NCBI RefSeq assembly: GCF_009707365.1
Contig: NZ_CP046122.1
Span: forward strand, 4,278,001-4,342,000
DNA from: Microlunatus sp. Gsoil 973
GTDB taxonomy: Bacteria > Actinomycetota > Actinomycetes > Propionibacteriales > Propionibacteriaceae
Reading direction: 5' to 3'
DNA: 64,000 nucleotides
The notes under the pieces were generated by a model. It saw only the letters and a list, made by a program, of their open reading frames with translations. It did no database searches and was not told where the DNA came from. Shown here one piece after another: positions 26,324-33,889 of this stretch. How positions within the stretch are numbered: the stretch's first letter is position 1; the number at the start of each line of letters is the position of its first letter. The position numbers were made by a program, and so were the translations under genes.

Positions 26324-27772
26324 TCATCGGTTGCTGATGATCACGCTCTGCTGCAGGTCGTTGAGCCCACGGGCGGCGTCCCAGGTGTCGACATTGGCCG
26401 TCCGGATGGCGAACTTCGGATCGCGGGCCGTCCCGCCGTCGGCTGCCGGCAGCGACAGGTAGGCGTGGTAGCGGCCAGGCCCAAGCCCGCGCACGGCAGC
26501 GGTGACCGTTGTCGTCGTGCCCGCCGCCCAGCGGCGAGCATCGGAGTGGAACGGGATCCGCACGGTCCGATGCTGCGAGGTGAGTACCAGGTACGCCGGA
26601 CGCCGGTTGTACGGGGCGGCCCAACCGACGTTCCGGATCTGGACCGAGACCTGCGCAGAGCTGTGTCGCCCGCTGTCGGTCACCGAACTGTCGACCATCA
26701 CGAACCGATAGCCCAGCCGCTTGGCGGCCTCGTCGAGACCGGTTTGGCCCCAGGAATCCAGCACGTCGGTCAGGTAGTCCCGGTTGAGGTAGCTGTAGTG
26801 GTAACGGGCCAGTTCCGCCGATGCATTCGGCCACTCCGACCGCGGCGGGTTGACGGCACAGGTCTCGCCTCCGACCGGCAGGTACGCACTGTCCTGGGCC
26901 AGGTACTCCTCATCGAGGGTGATCGGGTCGGATAGGAACGTGCCGTAGTCGCCGAACGGGGCGAGGAAGCAGTCGTTGTGATGACCGATGCGTGCCTTCG
27001 CGGTGTTCCGGTAGGCCTCGTCGGCGGTCAGCGCTCCGGCCGTGCCGGTCGGAACGCCGAGGATCTCCTGCTTCATCTGCATGGTCCGCAGCTGGATCGA
27101 CCGATCGGCCGGGAGCGCTTTCAGCTCGGCCCCAACGACTGCCCGCCGCTTGGCCCAGTCGGCCGCGGTCAGCTCACCGGGATTGCTCGGGTCGCTGGCG
27201 AAGTGGTCGGTGTAGTACCCCTCGCCCCACAGCCCGATGAAACCCGACTGCAGCACCGGGATCACGTCGGAGTTGTGGCGGAGCAGTGGCGTCAGTTGCC
27301 TGATGTGGGCCAGCACCGTCGGCAGGTCGGCATCACCGTAGGGCGGACTGTACGGATAGGTCGTGCCCTCGGCGTAGGCGAAGCGGGTGATGATCGAGAC
27401 GCCGGCCGAGCGCGCGGTGTCGAAGTCCTGTTGCACGAGCCGCAACCAGGCCCGGTCGAGTCGTTTCGTGTGCGCGAACTTCTCCATGTAGAAGACCCGC
27501 ACGACCTGGGTGATCCCGTCGGCCCGATACCCGGCCAGGGTCTGTTGATCAAGGGGTGTGTAACCGGATCCGTCTGCGTAGTAGTGGGTGTTGACGGTGT
27601 GATCGAAGCCGCGCTCGGGATTGGCGATGAGCGCATCGCTCGCCCGGTATTGCACGGTGTGCTGAGCGGGACTCGCGTACGCCGGTGCGACGGGTGCGGA
27701 CATCGCTGCAGCCACCAACGTTGCTGCTGCGGTCGTGATGATCATGCGTCGAAGCGGTCGGAACCATGACAT
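26324..27772 (-). CDS. Secreted DUF4832/DUF4874 protein
   Basis: A 482-residue exported protein. The first 34 residues are a signal peptide (RRMIITTAAATLVAAAMSAP, then an AYA-S-like cleavage site). Residues about 40-205 match DUF4874 (NPERGFDHTVNTHYY, QVVRVFYMEKF), and about 240-480 match DUF4832 with a C-terminal beta domain (VQIRNVGWAAPYNRRPAYL). The family has a TIM-barrel-like, glycosidase-related look and is common in soil bacteria; no activity is established. ATG 27772 is preferred over GTG 27787 because AAGGTG lies just upstream. It converges on the hydrolase gene with an 8-bp gap. Confidence 0.88.
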   Translation of the reverse strand: MSWFRPLRRMIITTAAATLVAAAMSAPVAPAYASPAQHTVQYRASDALIANPERGFDHTVNTHYYADGSGYTPLDQQTLAGYRADGITQVVRVFYMEKFAHTKRLDRAWLRLVQQDFDTARSAGVSIITRFAYAEGTTYPYSPPYGDADLPTVLAHIRQLTPLLRHNSDVIPVLQSGFIGLWGEGYYTDHFASDPSNPGELTAADWAKRRAVVGAELKALPADRSIQLRTMQMKQEILGVPTGTAGALTADEAYRNTAKARIGHHNDCFLAPFGDYGTFLSDPITLDEEYLAQDSAYLPVGGETCAVNPPRSEWPNASAELARYHYSYLNRDYLTDVLDSWGQTGLDEAAKRLGYRFVMVDSSVTDSGRHSSAQVSVQIRNVGWAAPYNRRPAYLVLTSQHRTVRIPFHSDARRWAAGTTTTVTAAVRGLGPGRYHAYLSLPAADGGTARDPKFAIRTANVDTWDAARGLNDLQQSVIISNR

Positions 27773-27976
27773 CGGCGTCACCTTCACTGCGGGGGATGCG
27801 ACCTCGTCGGGCCGGTGGTGAGGAGATGTCGATCACCGTAGCGGTTGGTGGTCGATCACGGAAGCACTGCTGTTGATGATCACCCGGACGAGTAAGGTCG
27901 GAGCCGCTCGGGGATCCGGCGCCGGCGTGTCCGAGCGTCGGAGGACAGCAACACCAGACACCACGAGAGGTCAGTG

Positions 27977-28744
27977 ATGATCATGTCAGTTCAGGGCCAG
28001 GAGATCTCCCGACCCGACCCGGGCCTCGTTGCCGCATTGGCCAGGATCGGCAGCGCGACGGCCAGCGGCGAACTGAGCAAACTCGGCGTCCGCAGCGCCC
28101 ACATCACCGGTCCGGTCAGCCACACGCCCGGTGTGGTGGCCGCCGGTCCGGCGCTGACCCTGCAGTTCATGCCCAAGCGCGAGGACCTCTACTCGGTGGA
28201 CGAGTACGCCGATCCAGAGAAGCAGCTGCATCGCCATGTGCTGTACCACGCCCAACCCGGCGACTTCGTCGTCGTCGACGCCCGCGGCAGCATGACCAGC
28301 GGCGTGTTCGGCGAGATGATGTTGACCTACTTCGCCGGGCGCGGGGGTGCCGGCGTGGTCATCGACGGCTGCATCCGCGACTTCGGACACGCCAGGAACC
28401 TCGGTGTCGGGCTCTGGCTGCGCGGGGTGACACCGAACTTCCACTCCCAGACCGACATCTTTCCCACAGCCGTCAACGTCCCTGTGGCCTGCGGGAACAC
28501 CACCGTCGTGCCCGGCGACATCATCGTTGCCGATGACGACGGCGCCGTCGTGGTGCCGATCGCGCTGGCGCCCCGGTTGGTGGAAACCGCCGGTGCCCAT
28601 GCGGAGTGGGAGGAGTTCTCCCGGATCCGCCTCTCCGAGGGCGGTGACCTGCGGCGCTACTACCCGCTGTCGGAGGCGGCACGCCCGGAGTACGAGGAAT
28701 GGCGAGCCACGCAGCAGGCCGACGATCGGAAACCGGTCGCGTGA
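27977..28744 (+). CDS. RraA-family protein (HMG/CHA aldolase-like)
   Basis: A 255-residue protein of the RraA / 4-hydroxy-4-methyl-2-oxoglutarate aldolase family. The active-site signature GVVIDGCIRDFGHAR near residue 130 contains the Gly, Arg and Asp residues used by the aldolase to bind metal and substrate, and VPGDIIVADDDGAVVVP near 180 is the family's C-terminal motif. Members next to sugar-acid dehydratases usually act as oxo-acid aldolases or decarboxylases rather than as RNase E regulators. Its stop overlaps the start of the dehydratase gene (GTGA), so the two are translationally coupled. ATG 27977 is used; ATG 27983 is also possible. Confidence 0.88.
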   Translation: MIMSVQGQEISRPDPGLVAALARIGSATASGELSKLGVRSAHITGPVSHTPGVVAAGPALTLQFMPKREDLYSVDEYADPEKQLHRHVLYHAQPGDFVVVDARGSMTSGVFGEMMLTYFAGRGGAGVVIDGCIRDFGHARNLGVGLWLRGVTPNFHSQTDIFPTAVNVPVACGNTTVVPGDIIVADDDGAVVVPIALAPRLVETAGAHAEWEEFSRIRLSEGGDLRRYYPLSEAARPEYEEWRATQQADDRKPVA

Positions 28745-29898
28745 AGATCACCTCGATCGTTCCCTGGCTGATAGCGACGCCGGCGTCCTATTGGGGCGAA
28801 TTCCTCTTCGTCGAGGTCCGCACCGACAGCGAGCTGACCGGCTGGGGTGAGGTCACCACCACGACGCCGATGGCGAACCGGGCGGTCGCCGGGATCGCCC
28901 GGCAGCTGAATGATCTTGTCGTCGGGGACGACCCCGCCCACATCGAACGGATCTGGCACAAGATCTTCCGCACCTTCACCTACACCGGCAGCCGGGGCGC
29001 CGCGCTGAACGCGCTGAGCGCGATCGACATCGCACTCTGGGACCTCCGTGGCAAGGCACTCGGTCTGCCGATCCATGATCTTCTCGGTGGCCGGCTGCGG
29101 GACACGCTCCGCCTCTACACCCATCCGGACCAGTCCCGGTTCGCCACACCGGAGGCAGTGGCAGAGGAGATCACGAGGATCACAGCGTCCGGCCATGACG
29201 CGATCAAGTTCGACCCGTTCCCGCATCCAGCCGACCAGTCGGGCCACAACGACGGCTATCTCGACGGCTCCTTGCCCAGGGCTCTGGAACAGCGGGCTGC
29301 CGACCTGACAGCGACGATCGCCGAAGCCGCCGGACCGGGAACCGAACTGCTGATCGACGCGCACGGCCGTTTCGACGTACCGACCGCGATCCGGGCCGCG
29401 CGGGCCCTGACAGCGGTTGCAGACCTGCACTGGTTCGAGGAGCCGGTGCCGCCGGAGAGCTACCATGCGCTTGCTCAGGTGCGCCAGGCACTCGACGTGC
29501 CGATCTCCGTCGGGGAACGGCTGCACACCCGCTGGGACTTCGTTCCGGTCTTCGAGCAGAAGCTTGCCGACTTCGCCATGCCCGACGTCACCTGGACCGG
29601 CGGCATCAGCGAGCTCAAGAAGATCGCGATCATGGCCGAGGCGTACAACATCCCGGTCTCGCCGCACGACGCCAGTGGACCGGTCAACCTGGTCGCCGGA
29701 GCCCAGGTGATGGCAACGGTGCCCAACTTCTACCGGCTGGAGACCAGCCGCTTCGACCTGAGCCACTACAACGAGCTGCTCACCGAGCCCTTGGACAATT
29801 CCGGCGGAGTGCTGCGGCTGCCCGAGGGCCCCGGTCTGGGCATCACGCTCGACCGTGACCGGCTCCGAGCGCAGGCGATCGCCGGGTTCGGCGACTGA
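28741..29898 (+). CDS. Enolase-superfamily acid-sugar dehydratase (galactonate dehydratase-like)
   Basis: A 385-residue mandelate racemase/muconate-lactonizing-type enzyme. The capping domain is at about 1-120. The barrel shows Lys in AIKFDPF near residue 154, the DxH pair in LIDAHGRFD near 206, the second metal Glu in WFEEPVPPE near 232, the third in SVGERLH near 258, and the catalytic His in SPHDASGP near 308. The DxH pattern is typical of acid-sugar dehydratases (D-galactonate, mannonate type), which make 2-keto-3-deoxy acids. GTG 28741 overlaps the RraA stop by 4 bp. The exact sugar acid is unknown. Confidence 0.88.
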   Translation: MKITSIVPWLIATPASYWGEFLFVEVRTDSELTGWGEVTTTTPMANRAVAGIARQLNDLVVGDDPAHIERIWHKIFRTFTYTGSRGAALNALSAIDIALWDLRGKALGLPIHDLLGGRLRDTLRLYTHPDQSRFATPEAVAEEITRITASGHDAIKFDPFPHPADQSGHNDGYLDGSLPRALEQRAADLTATIAEAAGPGTELLIDAHGRFDVPTAIRAARALTAVADLHWFEEPVPPESYHALAQVRQALDVPISVGERLHTRWDFVPVFEQKLADFAMPDVTWTGGISELKKIAIMAEAYNIPVSPHDASGPVNLVAGAQVMATVPNFYRLETSRFDLSHYNELLTEPLDNSGGVLRLPEGPGLGITLDRDRLRAQAIAGFGD

Positions 29899-29920
29899 GT
29901 CGCGGGCGCGGCCTGGCAGG

Positions 29921-30382
29921 ATGGACCTCGTGACCGAGGCTCATCGCAATCTGTTGGCCGGCAACGCCGGGACGCCCCAGACACGGCTACCTGCAGACCC
30001 GGCCGCGTCCGAACTCGGCGCCGCCGGCGCCCAGGTCATCGACGCCCAGGTGATGGACATCGTCGGTCGGCACCCGGCGTCGAGTCTCGGCTGGGCGCTG
30101 CTGGCCGAGCGGGCGCTCGCCGAGAACACGGCGGAAGGCACGATCAGGGCGTACGCGTTCGCCCGAACCGGCTACCACCGCGGCCTGGACGCGCTTCGCC
30201 GGTCGGGCTGGCGTGGGTCGGGTCCGGTGCCGTGGGAGCACGAGCCGAACCGCGGTTTCCTGCGCGCCCTATGGGCGTTGTCGGTGGCGGCGGGCCGGAT
30301 CGGGGAGACCGACGAACAGGACCGCTGCGTGCAGTTCCTGCGCGACTCCTCCGAGACTGGTTACACCGAACTGGTCGGCTGA
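29921..30382 (+). CDS. DUF3151 protein
   Basis: A 153-residue actinobacterial protein of unknown function. The recognisable core is SLGWALLAERALAE near residue 48, AYAFARTGYHRGLDALRRSGW near 70, and VPWEHEPNRGFLRALWALS near 100. It has no signal peptide or membrane segment and looks helical, TPR-like. ATG 29921 is used; the frame extends upstream only through the dehydratase 3' end. Its last 22 bases overlap the convergent regulator gene. DUF3151 genes often lie close to purA or fba in actinobacteria, so this is probably the backbone gene left between two inserted sugar modules. Confidence 0.88.
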   Translation: MDLVTEAHRNLLAGNAGTPQTRLPADPAASELGAAGAQVIDAQVMDIVGRHPASSLGWALLAERALAENTAEGTIRAYAFARTGYHRGLDALRRSGWRGSGPVPWEHEPNRGFLRALWALSVAAGRIGETDEQDRCVQFLRDSSETGYTELVG

Positions 30383-31110
30383 TTCCGCCGTCCCCGGCGT
30401 CCGCGTCCACTCAGGATCCGGACGTTGTACTCCATGTGCCGGCGCATCTCCAGCCGCGCGAGCTCCGGGTCACGCTCTTCGATGCACTGCAGGATCTCCC
30501 GATGGATCGAGGTCGCGTTGGCCAGGCCGTGCGGCTCCTCGTTGGTCACCCGGCGGCTGGTCACCAGCAACCAACGGGCCGAGTACATGATCCGCTCCAG
30601 GATGCGGTTCTGCGACGCACGGCAGATCTCCATGTGGAAGGCATGATCGACTTCGAGGTACGCCTCCGGCTGGTCCTCCAGCTCCTCCATTCGGGCGAGC
30701 AGGTCGTGACAGCGCTGGAGTGATTCCGCGCTCATCGACTCGGCGGCCCGTGCGGCAAGTTCGGGTTCCAGGAGCAGACGGGTCTCCTGAAGCTCCCGGA
30801 GCAGGCCGTTGATGTCGTCGGGCGGCAGCCACTCCAGCAGTTGGGCACTGAGATAGTCCCACTCCTCGGGCGGTCGCAACGTCACCCGGCGGCCCTGGGC
30901 GATGTGCACGATGTCCAACGAGGCAAGGATCTTCAGTGTCTCGCGGGCGACAACCCGTGACACGCCGAACTCCGTGGTGATGTCCGACTCCGAAGGCACC
31001 CGATCACCGATCAGCTTGCCGCCGGCGATCCGTCGGACGAGGTGCGCAGCAACCTGCATCGGCAAGGTGCGGACCTTGACATCCGCCGATGAATCCTGTT
31101 TGCTGACCAT
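30361..31110 (-). CDS. GntR-family regulator with FCD domain (FadR subfamily)
   Basis: A 249-residue repressor. The winged HTH (about residues 15-80) includes VPSESDITTEFGVSRVVARETL. The all-helical FCD effector domain (about 90-235) shows the metal-ligand pattern VDHAFHMEICRASQN near 152 and SIHREILQCIEERD near 200. FCD regulators sense small organic or sugar acids. It is divergent from the second dehydratase gene, with a palindrome between them, and so probably controls the sugar-acid module. It overlaps the DUF3151 end by 22 bp. Confidence 0.92.
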   Translation of the reverse strand: MVSKQDSSADVKVRTLPMQVAAHLVRRIAGGKLIGDRVPSESDITTEFGVSRVVARETLKILASLDIVHIAQGRRVTLRPPEEWDYLSAQLLEWLPPDDINGLLRELQETRLLLEPELAARAAESMSAESLQRCHDLLARMEELEDQPEAYLEVDHAFHMEICRASQNRILERIMYSARWLLVTSRRVTNEEPHGLANATSIHREILQCIEERDPELARLEMRRHMEYNVRILSGRGRRGRRNQPTSSV

Positions 31111-31126
31111 ACCGTCAGCTTATATG

Positions 31127-31135
31127 ACAAGTTGT
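31127..31135. promoter_or_regulatory. Putative FadR-type operator (ACAA-G-TTGT)
   Basis: The sequence TATGACAAGTTGTTCC contains the symmetric core ACAA-G-TTGT at 31127-31135, 16 bp upstream of the divergent FCD-regulator start. FadR-family operators are short palindromes of the TNGTNNNACNA kind, so the fit is partial. Autoregulation and control of the dehydratase at 31237 are inferred from position. Confidence 0.45.
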
Positions 31136-31236
31136 TCCGGACGGCGTGCGCTGCGGCTTACGCCACGCGTCGGGACATGCATAGATCTGCGCCCCCCAAT
31201 CCCCGACCCGCCGCCGCGCTGCGGCCATGAGGATCA

Positions 31237-32391
31237 ATGAAGATCGTCAACATCACAACCGCCGTCGTCCGCTATCACGGCGAGGCCACCCTCGTCCGGA
31301 TCGACACCGACGAAGGGATCTCCGGCTTCGGCGAGGCCAACCCCGATGCCGGGGCCGGAGGCGTCGTCGGCGTGATCAACTCGCTGCGACCGCTGCTGAT
31401 CGGCGAGGACCCACGCAATGTCGAGCGGTGCTGGGAGAAGCTCCGCCGCAAGGTCTTCGCCGGCGCCCAGTCCGGTGTCTACGTGATCGCGATGAGCGGC
31501 ATCGAGTTGGCGTTGTGGGATCTGGCCGGCAAGGCGATGGGGCAGCCGGTCTACCGGCTGCTCGGCGGCCAGTTCCGCGATCGGATCCGGGTCTACGCCG
31601 ACTGTGGCAACGGCGACGACCCCGACGGATCCGTTGCCGGGTGCGTCGATCGCGCCCAGAGAATGGTCGCCGAGGGATTCACCGCGATCAAGTTCGACAT
31701 CGACAACCTCGGACACCCGGCGAAGTTCGACCCCTACAACCACACCTTGGGGACCCGGGAGATCCGGGACATGGTGGACAGGGTGGCCGGGGTCCGGGAG
31801 GCGATCGGTCCCGATGTTGATCTTGCCATCGACATGCATGCCCGCTACGACGTGCCCAGTGCCTGCCGGATCGCCGGGGAGCTCGAGCCGTTCTCTCTGA
31901 TGTGGTTGGAGGAGCCGACGCCGCCGGAGAATCCACAGGCGCTGGCCCGGGTCAGGGCCAACACCAGGACACCGATCTGCGCCGGCGAGAATCTCTATCT
32001 CCGCTGGGGGTTCCGCGAACTCCTCGACTCCGGCGCGGTCGACGTCATCGAACCCGACATTCCCAAGTGCGGAGGATTGGCGGAGAGCAAGAAGATCGCG
32101 AACCTCGCCGAGATCTATTACGTGCCCTTCGCACCACACCTCGTTTCGACCCCGTTGGGCACCATGGCAGCCGCCCACCAGTGCAGCACGATCCCGAACT
32201 TCTACGTGCAGGAATGGCACGCGCTGGAGGAGCGCGACGTGTGGGACAGCTATGTGATGGCGCCGGACGGCGCCCATTCGATCGTCAAGGACGGCTACAT
32301 CATGCTGCCGGACACCCCCGGCATCGGTGTGGAGCTGGACATGGACGGGGTGCACCGCAACGCCGTTCCAGGTTTCGGGGTCTTCGAGTGA
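31237..32391 (+). CDS. Enolase-superfamily acid-sugar dehydratase, second paralogue
   Basis: A 384-residue mandelate racemase-type enzyme, distinct from the one at 28741. Visible are AIKFDIDNLGHP near residue 151 (Lys region), the DxH pair in AIDMHARYDVP near 197, EEPTPPENP near 225, CAGENLYLRWG near 249, CGGLAESKKIA near 280, and the catalytic His in FAPHLVSTPLG near 300. The same DxH signature points to dehydration of an aldonic or uronic acid. The ATG start follows GAGGATCA, is divergent from the FCD regulator, and lies just ahead of the CUT1 sugar transporter genes. The substrate is not defined by sequence. Confidence 0.88.
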   Translation: MKIVNITTAVVRYHGEATLVRIDTDEGISGFGEANPDAGAGGVVGVINSLRPLLIGEDPRNVERCWEKLRRKVFAGAQSGVYVIAMSGIELALWDLAGKAMGQPVYRLLGGQFRDRIRVYADCGNGDDPDGSVAGCVDRAQRMVAEGFTAIKFDIDNLGHPAKFDPYNHTLGTREIRDMVDRVAGVREAIGPDVDLAIDMHARYDVPSACRIAGELEPFSLMWLEEPTPPENPQALARVRANTRTPICAGENLYLRWGFRELLDSGAVDVIEPDIPKCGGLAESKKIANLAEIYYVPFAPHLVSTPLGTMAAAHQCSTIPNFYVQEWHALEERDVWDSYVMAPDGAHSIVKDGYIMLPDTPGIGVELDMDGVHRNAVPGFGVFE

Positions 32392-32446
32392 CCTGAGCAG
32401 AAGTTCTCAAATCGGACGTGGGACAACGTCGTACCCAGGAGGATCG

Positions 32447-33889
32447 ATGAACAACAAGATCGCCGTGCCCGCCGGAATCTCCCGGCGCGCCGTGCTCGGC
32501 CTCGGCGGCAGCGCCGCACTGGCCGGACTGGTCGGTTGCCAGACCAGCAGCAAGAAACCCAGCAGCTCGAGTTCGATCGCCGTGGAACAGGCGGTCGTCG
32601 ACGCCGCCAAGCCGTACAAGGGCTCCAAACTCGGCATGCTTGCCCAGAAGCAGTACGCCGAATCGGCCAACACGGCCTTCAGCAACGCGATCAGCGCGTT
32701 CAGCAAGGCGACCGGGACGACGGTGACTTCGAGCACCATCGAAGGCGACACCGGTGATCTTGTCGCCAAGACCGACGCCGCGATCAAGGCGAGGAACGCC
32801 CGGGACATGGCCTTCGTCGACGACGGCCGCTTCCTGGCTGAGTTCCACGAGCTGGGTGATCTGGAGGACGTCACCGACGTCGTGGAGGACCTCAAGAAGA
32901 CCTACGGCGACCCCGCACCGGAAGCACAGCTGAACTGCGTCTTCGACGGCAAGTGGTACGGGATCCCGTACTACTTCATCGGCCAGGGCATGTTCGCCCG
33001 CAAGGACTGGTTCGCCGAGAAGGGGATCCAGACGAAGGAGTACTACTCCTATCAGGAACTCCGCGACATCTGCCTGGAGATCTCCGACCCGAGCAAGAAG
33101 CGGTTCGGCTGGGGCATGACCGTCAACCGCTCCGGCGATGCCAACGGCATGATCGAAGGGGTGATCAATGCCTACGGCGGCGCGATGACCGACAACACCG
33201 GCCGCAAGGTCAAGCTGTACAGCTCCGAGACGATCGACGGCGTCAACTTCCTGGCGGAGATCTTCACCAGCCCCAAGTACAAGAAGATGCTGCCACCCGG
33301 TATCGAGAGCTGGACCGACTCCAGCAACAACGAGAACTGGCTGGCCGGCATCATCGGAGTGATCAACAACCAGTTCAGCGTGTACGCCGACTCCAAGTCG
33401 ACCAAGAACCCCGTCTACGACAACACCCAGGCGTTCATCGGCTGCACGGGCCCCGCCACCGACGAACCGCTGTCGGCCGGAGCAAGCCAGGCGTTGGTGA
33501 TCTTCAAGGGCGCCAAGAACGTCGGGCTGGCCAAGGTGCTGGCCGGCTATCTGATGCACGGCTCGGCGCTGCTGGGCATCGCACGGGACTCGACGGGGCT
33601 GGTGCTGCCGACCTGGAAGAAGGTCTGGGACTCCGATCCCTTCTACACCAACGGCGATCCCGCCTTCAACGTGATGCGGAACATGCAGGAAGCGCCGCTG
33701 CCGCACAAGACCACCACCGGCTACACCTTCCCGTCGGTGCCCAGTGCCGGGCGGCAGGCGGCCAACCAGTCCTATGTGCTGACCGACATGATGCAACGCA
33801 TCCTGAAAGGCATGTCGGTGAAGGAGTCGGTGCAGGAGGCCCAGGACATCCTGATCAAGCTCTTCGAGCAGCAGGGCATCAAACAGTGA
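32447..33889 (+). CDS. CUT1 ABC transporter sugar-binding lipoprotein (family 1)
   Basis: A 480-residue extracellular solute-binding protein. The signal peptide has a twin-arginine-like SRRAVLGLGG and a lipobox ending LAGLVGC, with the lipidated Cys near residue 31. The mature part shows the family-1 fold: TDAAIKARNARDMAFVDDGR near 107 and GKWYGIPYYFIGQGMFARKD near 168. It delivers a sugar or sugar acid to the downstream permease. The start is ATG 32447 behind AGGAGG. Its stop overlaps the permease GTG start by 4 bp (33886-33889). Confidence 0.93.
   Translation: MNNKIAVPAGISRRAVLGLGGSAALAGLVGCQTSSKKPSSSSSIAVEQAVVDAAKPYKGSKLGMLAQKQYAESANTAFSNAISAFSKATGTTVTSSTIEGDTGDLVAKTDAAIKARNARDMAFVDDGRFLAEFHELGDLEDVTDVVEDLKKTYGDPAPEAQLNCVFDGKWYGIPYYFIGQGMFARKDWFAEKGIQTKEYYSYQELRDICLEISDPSKKRFGWGMTVNRSGDANGMIEGVINAYGGAMTDNTGRKVKLYSSETIDGVNFLAEIFTSPKYKKMLPPGIESWTDSSNNENWLAGIIGVINNQFSVYADSKSTKNPVYDNTQAFIGCTGPATDEPLSAGASQALVIFKGAKNVGLAKVLAGYLMHGSALLGIARDSTGLVLPTWKKVWDSDPFYTNGDPAFNVMRNMQEAPLPHKTTTGYTFPSVPSAGRQAANQSYVLTDMMQRILKGMSVKESVQEAQDILIKLFEQQGIKQ

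Noticed and set aside
32953-33885. Upstream extension of the permease frame
   Set aside because: The extension lies inside the binding-protein gene in another frame and has no transporter features. The real start at GTG 33886 overlaps the upstream stop.
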